A DNA stretch of 64,000 nt from Taxillus chinensis (Eukaryota; Streptophyta; Magnoliopsida; Santalales; Loranthaceae): positions 17,246,403 through 17,310,402 of the forward strand of contig CM042084.1 of assembly GCA_023512835.1 (NCBI GenBank), read 5' to 3'. The notes under the pieces were generated by a model that did no database searches, was not told the DNA's origin, and saw only the letters and a list, made by a program, of their open reading frames with translations. The position numbers and the translations under genes are program-made. This document shows positions 33,061 through 43,039 of this stretch, in pieces (positions within the stretch are counted from its first letter, which is position 1; each line of letters starts with the position of its first letter).

Positions 33061-33645
33061 GGTTGGGAAATTTTGTCATTATAGGTGCATATTATTTTTA
33101 TCTTGGATGCTTTGGTGTTGGTAAGCTTACTAACAAGCAGAAAAAAGCCAATCAAATGCGTGCAACAAAATATCCCAACACAGCAAAGTTAATTGACAAG
33201 AAATAATATCTGCATGGGTATAGGGCATATTATGCACATTTGGAGAATATGGGCAAGGCAACAGAAAAGGCGCATTTTAATTGTATGCTGGTACAAGGCA
33301 GTTCAAGGCAACCCCTCGGGAGCAAACATGCAGAAACCCGGTCCATGCCATAAAAATACAGGAATTCAAGAGATCACATGCATCTAAGCAATCACTTGAG
33401 AGTCGCAATGGCTTGCTTGAAAAACAAAACTTGTGCCGTTTATTTGGCTGAGTGCTTCAGTCACCATACCGGTATATCTCAAGCCTGCTGCATTCTGGTG
33501 CAAACTTGGGTCCACATACCATTGCTTGCTTGACTCAAATGCCAAAGCTTTTGGCTGGTGGAATAAGAAAGAATCGAGGAAAAACCAATATATCCAGATA
33601 AAACATGCAAGCAATAACTGATGTAAAAGAAGCACACGCGCATAT
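33060..33645. repeat. Module M2, copy 4
   Basis: Full-length copy. Minus-strand frame 33659-33384 is open (FESSKQWYVDPSLHQNAAGL, GMVTEALSQINGTSFVFQAS), with the terminal residues altered by a base change next to the usual stop. Confidence 0.5.
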
Positions 33646-33655
33646 GTCCCTCTAA

Positions 33656-35000
33656 ACAATGTTATAATTTTTCAACAAATGTAAACAAGCTTAGTTTGAA
33701 AGGTACTGTTTATTAATGATATAAGCAGATGTATGAGACAAAAAATATTCAGAAAAGATAATAACAATCCTCTCAAGCCTTCGGTTTTCCTGTGCGGTGA
33801 TTTTTGGAAACTCCTATTTTTCTCTCCTTTTTTGGTCTTATTTGCAGCTGCTGAAAATCTCTCTACTTTTCTAAAAAACACTATTCATGATTCATGGGTA
33901 TTGGGCCACTCTTCTAGAAAACAACATTTTCACACCCGTATTTATGAAGATGAGCGATTTAAATGTATCATGGCACGCCCATGGTTAATTGCTTTCGATG
34001 ATTTTGTCTTTGTTTATTTCTTTTTGTTTTTACTTCCATCACACGCAACATGAGAATAGAAGAAAAAGCTTAAGGCTATTTTTGCTTCTTCCTCGTTATA
34101 TCAATCCAACAGGCGCTTTTGTTTTTGCTGAGCCTCTATTCTAAGTTCTAACACGATGATGGCAATTTTAATTGGGCAAGGAAAGGAAACGTATGGAAAT
34201 CGGAGTGTTCACATTCCGGGAGCCTTCCTTTGCATCAAGTATTTGTTTTGATGGGTGCAAAAACACGTGGTTGACCCACAAGTGGGCAGAGACGGACAAG
34301 TCACCTCCTCCTAACGCTATGTAAATGCAGTTTTGTGTAGAATGGGCGTTCTTCTGTTCCCATTTGTAAACATATAGAAAGCGGGAAGTCCTCACCAGTC
34401 TGTTTTTTCTGATGCTATAATATGTAACATAAAAATGATAGGGACATTGGTGTAGCAGACACAACTGGAAAATTTGTATATATTTTTAATGTAATTCAAT
34501 ATAAATTTTGAAAAAAAAATCTGATTATTGTTATAATATATTCATAAGTTAATATGTATCATAAAACAAAAGGAACCATAAATAAAGGTATTTTATATAT
34601 CAAAACAAGAACAGATAACGTGAAATAATTATATAAAAAGTATAAGCTCCAAAAATTGAACAAAATTTTATTGGTGAGCTCATACGAAATATTTAACTGT
34701 CATACAAAATATAAGCAGCATTCAAGGCGACACGATTATGAACATTTTGAATGGTGAAATTGAAGAACACGTTTCTATATATCTGGTTCGCATTCTGTAA
34801 CCCTGACCAGACCCAGAGCAATGGTGGGCATAGAACACTAATTTATATTCTGCCTGGGGGGGTTGCTTTAATAAATTTAAACAATCCACAATCAATATAA
34901 TACAATAAAAACCCAACAATTCACAATTGTAGTGCTTCACTAATTTTCATCCTCATGCAGCAATGATTATTTCATACTCTTTTCTTTCTACTGGTTGAGC
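33656..35000 (+). repeat. Module M3, upstream region of RLP-E
   Basis: Near-complete copy, closest to 21604-23050. It leads directly into the promoter repeats. Confidence 0.6.
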
Positions 35001-35004
35001 CAAC

Positions 35005-35107
35005 GTATCTTCGTCGTATCCAGGAAGGCATTGTGCTGCCGTTTCCACGAAGGCATTACGAAAATAATTATAAAATAAGGACGATCACCGCCTGCAGGGC
35101 TATAAAT
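35005..35107 (+). promoter_or_regulatory. RLP-E promoter: 2 repeat units and TATA box
   Basis: Two 25-bp units (the first degenerate: cgtatccaggaaggcattgt) and tataaat at 35101-35107, 96 bp before the ATG. Confidence 0.65.
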
Positions 35108-35196
35108 AAGGACGCCCATTTGAACCTTGTATCCATCCCATTCCCATAAACAAGCAGCTTTTACATTAATAAAATCTATCGTGCGCGCTTGAAATC

Positions 35197-38100
35197 ATGA
35201 GGAGCAAACCCACGACCACCAACCATGGCAATGGCATTGCCATTGTCCTTGGCCTTGGGAGTTGTGGTGGTGGCAGCCTCCTTTTGTGGGCCATCTTTTT
35301 AGTGAGTGCGTGCCCCATTTTAATGTCTGTGTCTGTGTCTGTTGATGGGCTGTGCATTCCCAGGGAGAGGGAAGCCTTGTTGAGTTTCAAGCGAGGCCTC
35401 ACCGATCCCTCCAACAGACTTTCTTCCTGGGTAAAGGATAAGGATCCCAATGGCGATGCCGCGAACTGCTGCCATTGGCGTGGCGTTGTCTGCCACAATT
35501 CCACCGGCCACGTTCTTCAGCTCCACCTGGGCTGTAAAGGAAGTACGTGTAGGGAAACGAAGGCGGTGTTGGGAGGTAAACTCAGTCCTTCCCTCCTGGA
35601 TTTAAAGCACCTCACCCATTTGGATCTTAGCTCCAACAACTTCGAAGGGATTTCAATCCCCCGTTTCCTGGGTTCACTTCAAAGCTTGACATACCTCAAC
35701 CTCTCTGATGGGAGATTCGAGGGAATCATTCCTCATCAACTTGGGAATCTCTCCTATTTGGATTCACTGGATCTCGGAAGTTCCTCTTATTACTCTAACT
35801 TAAGGAGCGATGGCCTCGGGTGGGTTACAGGTTTGTCTAAACTCCAATACCTGGATTTGAGTTCTGTAAATCTGAGCGAGGCAATGGATTGGTTGCAGGC
35901 GACCAACACACTCCCCTCCTTAAAACAACTGCACCTGTTATCATGCCAGATCAATAGTGCTCTCACAATTCCTACCACACTCGCCCTTAACTTTTCGCAT
36001 CTTTCCGTACTCGATCTTTCCTATAACAGTTTATATGGTCCAATCCCAGTGGGCGTTGCCAACTTAACTCGTCTTACTACCCTTGATCTGTCCTTCAACA
36101 ATTTCAATTCAAGCATTCCCGAACGGCTCTTCGAACTTCATAAACTCCAAGTCCTCTATCTCGGATGGAATTCGTTGGAGGGCGTCATTCCAGAAGGCAT
36201 CGGAAACATGACTGCACTCTCCAGTCTCCTGCTAAGCTACAATTTCAAGCTTGAAGGGGTAGGGCACGTGGTGACTAAATCTTTGGGAAATCTTTGCAGC
36301 TTGAGGGAACTTCAATTGTCAGGGATAAAATTAGGGCGGGAGGGTTTTGAAGCTTTCATGAGTTTATCCAGTTGCCTTCTACCCGGATTGGTCGTGTTGA
36401 GTCTGTCCGGAACCCAGCTTACTGGAAAATTTGGTAGCCTCGTTGATAAGCTAGCTGGTCAATCTAATAACTTGACCTCCCTCTCCCTTTCTTCTAATTC
36501 ACTGCATGGTCCTATCCCAGAGTCCATTGGAAGATTGTCGTCACTGGAATACTTATCTATTTCAAACAATCAACTCAACGGAACTCTTCCAGAATCTCTC
36601 GGACAGCTCACTAGACTTCAGGACCTGTCTATTTCTGACAACCAATTGATGGGAGACGTCACGCAGGCTCACTTTTCCAACCTCACGGAACTCACATCTT
36701 TATCGGCATCAAGAAACAAGCTGAGTTTGAAAGTCAGTCCCAAATGGGTTCCTCCTTTTCAACTTGAATCGCTGGATCTAGATTCATGGCAGATTGGCTC
36801 TCGATTTCCCGAGTGGCTTCAATCACAAAAGCACTTACTGACTTTACAGCTGTCTGGTGTAGGAATATCAAGCGCAATACCCGGCTGGTTTCCAAAGTCT
36901 TCTCCCCACTGCTCTTGGTATAATCTCTCTCACAATCATATCTATGGAGACATCAGTCGATTTGTGCAGTCTGTTTTTCCGGCCAATACAATCATTGACC
37001 TTGGTGACAATCGACTTGGTGGCCCGTTACCCCCCATATCACCCTATGTAGGGAGATTAGATTTATCTAATAATCATTTTTCTGGATCCATTTCCCACTT
37101 CCTGTGCCACAAACCAAGTGAACCGAACTGTTTGGCGTTTCTCGATCTTGGAAAGAATAATATGTCAGGGGAAATATCTGATTGTTGGATGAACTGGAGA
37201 TCATTGGTCTTCATAAATTTTGAATCCAATGAGTTCATGGGTCAGATTCCAAGCTCCATCCAATCTTTAGGTGATCTCCACTCATTACACCTGCGCAACA
37301 ATCACCTCCAAGGGGAATTAACGATTTCTCTTAATAATTGTACATCTCTAGTTGTCGTGGACTTTGCTGGAAATGATTTTTCGGGGAGCATTCCATCTTG
37401 GATGGGGGAAAGATTTACTGCCATGGCATTTCTTAGCTTGCGCTCAAATAGATTTTCTGGAAAAGTTCCCCATCAACTATGTGCCCTTACATCCCTTCAA
37501 GTGCTGGACCTCGCTCATAATAATCTTTCCGGAAGCATTCCTACATGCTTCAATAACTTTACTGCCATGACCATTGATCAAAATTCCAGTGAGATTCAGA
37601 TTCCTCTTATTTTTGAAGGGAATTTTCCAATAGATCATGCATTTATTGCAACAAAGGATAGGACCGATGAATATAGTACAATTCTTGGCTTGATGACGTG
37701 TGTGGATCTTTCGAACAATTTCTTGTCGGGAGAGATTCCAAAGGAATTAACTAGTCTCACAAGCTTGAGATTTTTGAATTTGTCCTACAATCGTTTGACT
37801 GGTCGGATTCCAGTGACATTGGGGGTGATGAAAGTGATAGAATCTATTGATTTTTCCACGAACCATCTATCTGGTGTGATTCCTTCAAGTGTCTCTGATT
37901 TAACATCCATAAGTCATTTCAATGTATCCAATAATAACTTGAAGGGAAAGATTCCATTGAGCACTCAACTTCAAAGCTTAAATGCTTCTAATTTTTTTGG
38001 AAATCAACTTTATGGGCCTCCATTGAATGACGATTCTAGTCGTGCTTCAATTGAGGATAAAATTGAATGTGAAAATAGAGGAAAAGGAGCAGAAATGGAA

Positions 38101-38250
38101 TTGTTTTTTGTGAACATTGTTATTGGTTTTGTTCTTGGATTTTGGTTTGTGTGGGCTCCTTTGTTATTCAAAAAGTCTTGGAGACAGGCATACTTTAAAT
38201 CACTTGATAGCTTATGGCAAAAGATTATTGTTGTGTTCAATAATTACTAG
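35197..38250 (+). CDS. RLP-E, intact LRR receptor-like protein (1017 aa)
   Basis: Second undamaged single-exon RLP. The signal core is at about 27-46 (SLLLWAIFLVSACPILMSVS); LRRNT begins at C53 with the short loop (DKDPNGDAANCC). About 30 LRRs follow, with the island domain near 800-830 (IDHAFIATKDRTDEY) and a membrane helix near 971-992 (IVIGFVLGFWFVWAPLLF, GxxxG kept). The tail differs from RLP-B: KKSWRQAYFKSLDSLWQK and VVFNNY, with no YxxPhi motif. Unlike B, both LRRCT cysteines are replaced: NQLYGPPLNDDSS (TAT at 38011 and TCT at 38035) where B has NQLCGPPLNDIC. Expected role, from family knowledge only: apoplastic ligand recognition at the plasma membrane with SOBIR1/BAK1-type partners. 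The 3' half is closest to RLP-G. Confidence 0.93.
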   Translation: MRSKPTTTNHGNGIAIVLGLGSCGGGSLLLWAIFLVSACPILMSVSVSVDGLCIPREREALLSFKRGLTDPSNRLSSWVKDKDPNGDAANCCHWRGVVCHNSTGHVLQLHLGCKGSTCRETKAVLGGKLSPSLLDLKHLTHLDLSSNNFEGISIPRFLGSLQSLTYLNLSDGRFEGIIPHQLGNLSYLDSLDLGSSSYYSNLRSDGLGWVTGLSKLQYLDLSSVNLSEAMDWLQATNTLPSLKQLHLLSCQINSALTIPTTLALNFSHLSVLDLSYNSLYGPIPVGVANLTRLTTLDLSFNNFNSSIPERLFELHKLQVLYLGWNSLEGVIPEGIGNMTALSSLLLSYNFKLEGVGHVVTKSLGNLCSLRELQLSGIKLGREGFEAFMSLSSCLLPGLVVLSLSGTQLTGKFGSLVDKLAGQSNNLTSLSLSSNSLHGPIPESIGRLSSLEYLSISNNQLNGTLPESLGQLTRLQDLSISDNQLMGDVTQAHFSNLTELTSLSASRNKLSLKVSPKWVPPFQLESLDLDSWQIGSRFPEWLQSQKHLLTLQLSGVGISSAIPGWFPKSSPHCSWYNLSHNHIYGDISRFVQSVFPANTIIDLGDNRLGGPLPPISPYVGRLDLSNNHFSGSISHFLCHKPSEPNCLAFLDLGKNNMSGEISDCWMNWRSLVFINFESNEFMGQIPSSIQSLGDLHSLHLRNNHLQGELTISLNNCTSLVVVDFAGNDFSGSIPSWMGERFTAMAFLSLRSNRFSGKVPHQLCALTSLQVLDLAHNNLSGSIPTCFNNFTAMTIDQNSSEIQIPLIFEGNFPIDHAFIATKDRTDEYSTILGLMTCVDLSNNFLSGEIPKELTSLTSLRFLNLSYNRLTGRIPVTLGVMKVIESIDFSTNHLSGVIPSSVSDLTSISHFNVSNNNLKGKIPLSTQLQSLNASNFFGNQLYGPPLNDDSSRASIEDKIECENRGKGAEMELFFVNIVIGFVLGFWFVWAPLLFKKSWRQAYFKSLDSLWQKIIVVFNNY

Positions 38251-39050
38251 ATAATTATTTTTTTATTTCCAAATAACTATGTAATCCTAAATTTTCATCC
38301 TAAGATTAAAATCAATATTTGTATTTTTAAAGTTGTACTATATATATATATATATATATGCAATGATGTACGTGTATTTTATCATTGACATGGTTTTTGT
38401 TTCTGAATCCCTTGCCATATTTTCCAATATTGTTCATTGTTTTGTTGTATATTGTTGCTCATATTGATGGCACTACCTATTTCTCTCTATGTGACTGTGC
38501 ACTCATTAAATAACGAAATATACATGCATTGCCACCCTACTTTCAAAATGACCCGATTGGGAATTCTAAAATCAATTGTGAAATTTTCTTTTTCTTGGAG
38601 ATGACAGCTATCCTTCTTTCGTTATGCTAATTTCCATCAGGTTGTTTTGCTTTCTTTTGTTTTACACCACTCATATCTTATTCTTGTTATTTTCTTTTCT
38701 TTTCTTTTTGCTCCATTTTGTTTTTTGGTGCCACACAATCAAAACTACACCTTACATAGACACCCCTACCAATTGATGAGGGTTCCAACAATCCTTTGAA
38801 GGAACTCTTTCAAAGCTTATATTGTTAAGATATGTTAGTTTTCCCTCGTGAGTTAAAAGCATATGGGTTTGTTAAAGATCAATTTTGTCGACATCCATCC
38901 TATGGGGGCCACTCCCAATTAGGGAGTCAATTAAGGCCGACAGCTGCAGTTCTTCAAACCTCGTGTGCGGCAGCTTGGTCTTGGACGGCAGCCATGGTGG
39001 ACTTGGAGTTTGCTTTTCTATATGTGATGTTGTAAAATGGGATTAAATCC
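38251..39050. other. 3' flank of RLP-E and a short unshared stretch
   Basis: To about 38580 this is the RLP-E/G-type 3' flank (shared with 46290-46690), with a TA dinucleotide run at 38338-38359. 38640-38720 is T-rich. 38830-39035 has a 67-codon open frame (GGHSQLGSQLRPTAAVLQTS) of no recognised family. At about 39045 it is joined to the leader of RLP-F. Confidence 0.4.
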
Positions 39051-39113
39051 CATCCCATTCCCATAAACAAGAAGCTCTTACATTAATAAAATCTCTCGTG
39101 CACGCTTGAAATT

Positions 39114-41330
39114 ATGAGTAAAACCCACGACCACCAACCATGGCATTGCCATTGGCATTGGCCTTGGCCTTGGGAGTGGTGGTGGTGGTGCAGCCTCCTT
39201 TTTTGGGCCATTTTTTTTAATGACTGCGTGCCCCATTTTAATGTATGTGTCTGTTGATGGACTGTGCATTCCGAGGGAGAGAGAAGCCATGTTGAGTTTC
39301 AAGCGAGGCCTCACTGATCCCTCCAACAAACTCTCCTCCTGGGTGGAGGATAAGGATCCCCATGGTGATGCCGCGGACTGCTGCCATTGGCGTGGAAAAT
39401 TTGGCAACCTCGTTGATAAGCTATCTCATTCTAAAAATTTGGCCGCCCTCTACCTGAACTCAAATTCATTGCATGGTCCCATCCCAGAGTCCATTGGAAG
39501 ATTGTCGTCACTAGAAGACTTATTTGTCAATGACAATCAACTCAACGGAACTCTTCCAGAATCACTCGGACAGCTCACTAGACGTCGGACCCTGTATATT
39601 TTTGACAACCAATTGATGGGAGATGTCACGCAAGCTCACTTTTCCAACCTCACCAAACTCCAATATATCTCCGCATCAAGAAACAAGCTAAGTTTGAAAG
39701 TAGGTCCCAAATGGGTTCCTCCTTTTCAACTTAAATTGCTGGATCTAGATTCTTATTGGCAGATTGGCCCTCGATTTCCCCAATGGCTTCAATCACAAAA
39801 GCACTTAGTGTTGTTACGGTTGTCTGGTGTAGGAATATCAAGCAACATCCCCGACTGGTTTCAAAACTCTTCTCCTAATTGCCGTCACTACAATCTCTCT
39901 CACAATCAAATCCAGGGAGGTATCAGTAAATTTGTGCAGTCCAATTTCCCAGTCGATACAGTCATTGCCTTTGGTTCCAATCGACTTAGTGGCCCGTTAC
40001 CCCCCATGTCACCTCTTGTGGTGAGATTACATTTATCTAACAATCAATTTTCTGGATCCATTTCTCACTTCCTATGCCACAAACCAAGTGAGCAGGACCA
40101 TTTAGAGCTTCTCGATCTTGTAAAAAATAATATGTCAGGTGAAATTTCTGATTGTTTGATGAACTGGAGATCATTGATCATTATAATTTTTGAATACAAT
40201 GAATTCAAAGGTCAGATTCCAAGCTCCATCCAATCTTTAGGTCATCTCCACTCATTATACCTGCGCTATAATCATTTCCAAGGAGAATTGCCCACTTCTT
40301 TGAGTAATTGTAAATCTCTAGTTGTCATGGATCTAGCGGGAAATGATTTTTGGGGGACGATACCTTCTTGGATGGGGGAAAGATTTATTGCCATGAAATT
40401 TCTTATCTTGTGCTCAAACCGATTTTATGGAAAAATTCCCCGACAATTATGCGCCCTGACATCTCTTCAAGTACTAAACCTTGCACATATCAATCTATGC
40501 GGAAGCATCCCTACATGCTTCAATAATTTTATTGTCATGACCATTGATCATAATTCAAGTGAGATTCATACTTTTTTTTAAGCATACTCTTGTTTTTCAC
40601 AGGAGATGCCATTAGGGATTTTGTTTTGGACCATGCATTTATTGTAACGAAGGACAGAACAGATTAATATAATACAATTCTTGGTTCAGTGACATCTATG
40701 GACCTTTCAAATAATTTGTTGTCGGGAGAGATTCCACCAGAATTAACAAATCTCGTAACCCTACAGTCTTTAAATCTGTCCTATAATCATTTGACTGGTC
40801 CAATTCCAGAGAAATTGGGAGCGATGAAATTGATAGAATGCATTGATTTTTCCTTTAATCAATTATCTGTTGGGATTCCTTTAAGCATATCTGATTTAAC
40901 ATCCTTACATCATTTCAAGGTATCTAATAATAACTTGAAGGGAAAGATTCCATTGAGCACTCAACTTCAAAGCTTAAATGTTTGTAGTTTTTCTGGAAAT
41001 CAACTTTGTGGTCCATTGAATGACATTTGTAGTGATGCATCAACAGGAGATGAAATTGAACAAGGAAATAGATTGGAAGGAGTGGAAGTGGAATGGTTAG
41101 GTAAGGGCATGAGCATTGTTATTGGTTTCATTATTGGATTTTGGTTTGTGTGGGCTCCTTTGCTCTTTAAAAAGTCTTGGAGACATGCGTACATTACAAT
41201 CAATGTTACCAAATAACTATTACTTAAACATTTTTATTACTTATTGGAATCAATGTTACCAAATAACGATTGAAATCATCATTCTGAACAACTATTACTT
41301 AAACATTTTTATTTCCAAATAACAATGTTA
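39114..41330 (+). pseudogene. RLP-F, promoterless and internally deleted RLP
   Basis: Only about 65 bp of the RLP leader precede the ATG; the TATA box and promoter repeats are absent. Two bases are missing right after the start (atgagtaaaacc versus atgaggagcaaacc), and further indels follow in the signal-peptide coding region. From 39220 the frame reads [18 protein letters not shown] to DCCHWRG and then jumps straight to [19 protein letters not shown], a loss of roughly 310 codons (LRRNT end to mid-LRR). It breaks again at about 40570-40581 before the island domain, and a TAA replaces GAA in the RTDEYNTILG block near 40665. 40689-41216 holds the last LRRs, LRRCT (NQLCGPLNDIC), helix (IVIGFIIGFWFVWAPLLF) and a disrupted tail, where a copy of aatcaatgttaccaaataac (41199 and 41249) intervenes. 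Clearly a pseudogene, closest to RLP-D. Confidence 0.92.
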
Positions 41331-42400
41331 CCGTAAATTAAAATCAATGTTTTCTATTTGTTCAAGTTAGTATTATTATATATATGCAATGATAAAAGTA
41401 GTATGTGATCATTGATATGAATAATTCATTTTTGCCTAAAATTATATTATTACTCTTATAAAGAAATTAGCAATCTCATAGTCATTTTATTATATTTAGA
41501 TTCAATTTGACATTCATAATTCCTTTCATTGAGCACTCGACTTCAATCCAATGCTTATTAAAAGCCTTTTTTAAGGAATTGCTCCCAGAAATAACGTTTC
41601 CAATGTATTTGCTTTATTCGAACACCCTTTTTTTCGTTTTGTTTATTTTTTCAAAAATAAAAGTTGAAGAATACAAACATATGCTTGAAGTAAAACAAGA
41701 TCACCTTTTTTCTTTTGACGTTTTGTTGCGAGATAGAGCGTATCGCCACCTTGTGGCTGGGTCCAACAAAAATATAGTAGAGTTTAAATTTGATTTAATA
41801 TTTTATATTTTTAAAATTCAATATATGGATATAATCATATTTTATTTGATAAATATCTTTTTAACATATGCGTTTAACTTTTTAAATATTTGTTATCAGA
41901 TAATATTCATACGTATATATATTTAAATTATTTAGATTAATTTTATTATGTTTACATATTACATAGCTTGTGATTTTATAAAATATACACATGAATTTAC
42001 GTATCACTGTACATAAAAATAGGATTTTGAGCGGAAATCAATTTTAAGGAAAAAAAACTTTTTTGTTTTTTCTACCAAAATGTTAAAATTAGACAAATTA
42101 CTCATTCTATTCCGCGGAACTTCTTTCAACCAAATGTTACTTTATAAGTTATCTCGTAATTTCAAAAATCATTTCTTCATTTTCTGAATTTCGATAGAAT
42201 TAGAAAAATAATCGGTGTAAAACTAATTCTTGTTCAATCAAAAATATTAGTATATTTTATGAAAAATAATTTTGTATTTAAAGTAATAGCGACATTTCTT
42301 TTTTCATAGCTTCCTAAGATACTTCTCTTTATAATTCAAAAACTTATTTTTTTTAAATATTTAAAGAAAAAAACTCCTAAAATTCATAGGTAAGCCAATA
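41331..42400 (+). repeat. 3' module after RLP-F
   Basis: Full AT-rich 3' flank, matching 54540-55378 and 26925-27600 (cattgagcactcgacttcaa, taggattttgagcggaaatc, aattcataggtaagcc). No gene. Confidence 0.5.
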
Positions 42401-42407
42401 GTAATGG

Positions 42408-42500
42408 CAACGGGGTGGATTAGGACCCGGTGGTTGACCAAACCTGTAGTGGTTGACCAAGCCTGTAGTGGTTGACTGAGTTCGTGGGGGGACTAATAAG
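42408..42500. repeat. Short GC-rich scrap with 20-bp tandem units
   Basis: Begins taatggcaacggggtgg, like the end of the hAT-like MITE at 19.7 kb (reverse complement gcatggcaacgggcc). It then has three units of gtggttgaccaarcctgta. Probably a remnant of that MITE family. It separates the 3' module of F from M3 of G. Confidence 0.4.
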
Positions 42501-42529
42501 TTAATAAATTTTCTACACTTTATATGCAT

Positions 42530-42825
42530 TGTGGACCCAACCAACAGCCTAACCGTCATTCATCTAATTAAAATAACATTGTAAAAAAAGTTTAGTTTAA
42601 AAGGTACTGTTTATTAATGATATAAGTTGTACGAGACAAAAAATATTCAGAAAAAAAAATAATCCTCTCCTTGCCTTAGGTTTTCCTGTGCGGGTGATTT
42701 TCTGAAACTCCTAATTTTTCTCTCTTTTTTGGTCTTATTTGCAGCTGCTGAAAATCACTCTTTTACTTTTCTAGAAAACACTACACGATTCATGATTCAT
42801 GGGTACTGGTTGAGCCAAACGTATC
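42530..42825 (+). repeat. Module M3, deleted version upstream of RLP-G
   Basis: Matches 2790-3200 and then jumps to the equivalent of 3945. The joint is at tactgg: RLP-A has catgggtactgggccactc and, 740 bp later, tcctactggttgggcc; G has catgggtactggttgagcc. About 740 bp of distal promoter are thus lost at a 6-bp microhomology. Confidence 0.7.
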
Positions 42826-42827
42826 TT

Positions 42828-42952
42828 GTGCTCCCGTTTCCACAAAGGCATTGTGCTGCCATTTCCACAAAGGCATTGTGCTGCCGTTTCCCCAAAGGCA
42901 TTTTGAAAATAATTATAAAATAAGGACGATCACCGCCAGCAGGGCTATAAAT
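42828..42952 (+). promoter_or_regulatory. RLP-G promoter: 3 repeat units and TATA box
   Basis: Three 25-bp units (tttcc cores at about 42836, 42861 and 42886) and tataaat at 42946-42952, 94 bp before the ATG. Confidence 0.65.
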
Positions 42953-43039
42953 AAGGACGCCCATTTGTAGCTTGTATCCATCCCATAAACAAGCAGCTTC
43001 TACATTAATTAATAAAATCTCTCGTGCACGCTTGAAATT

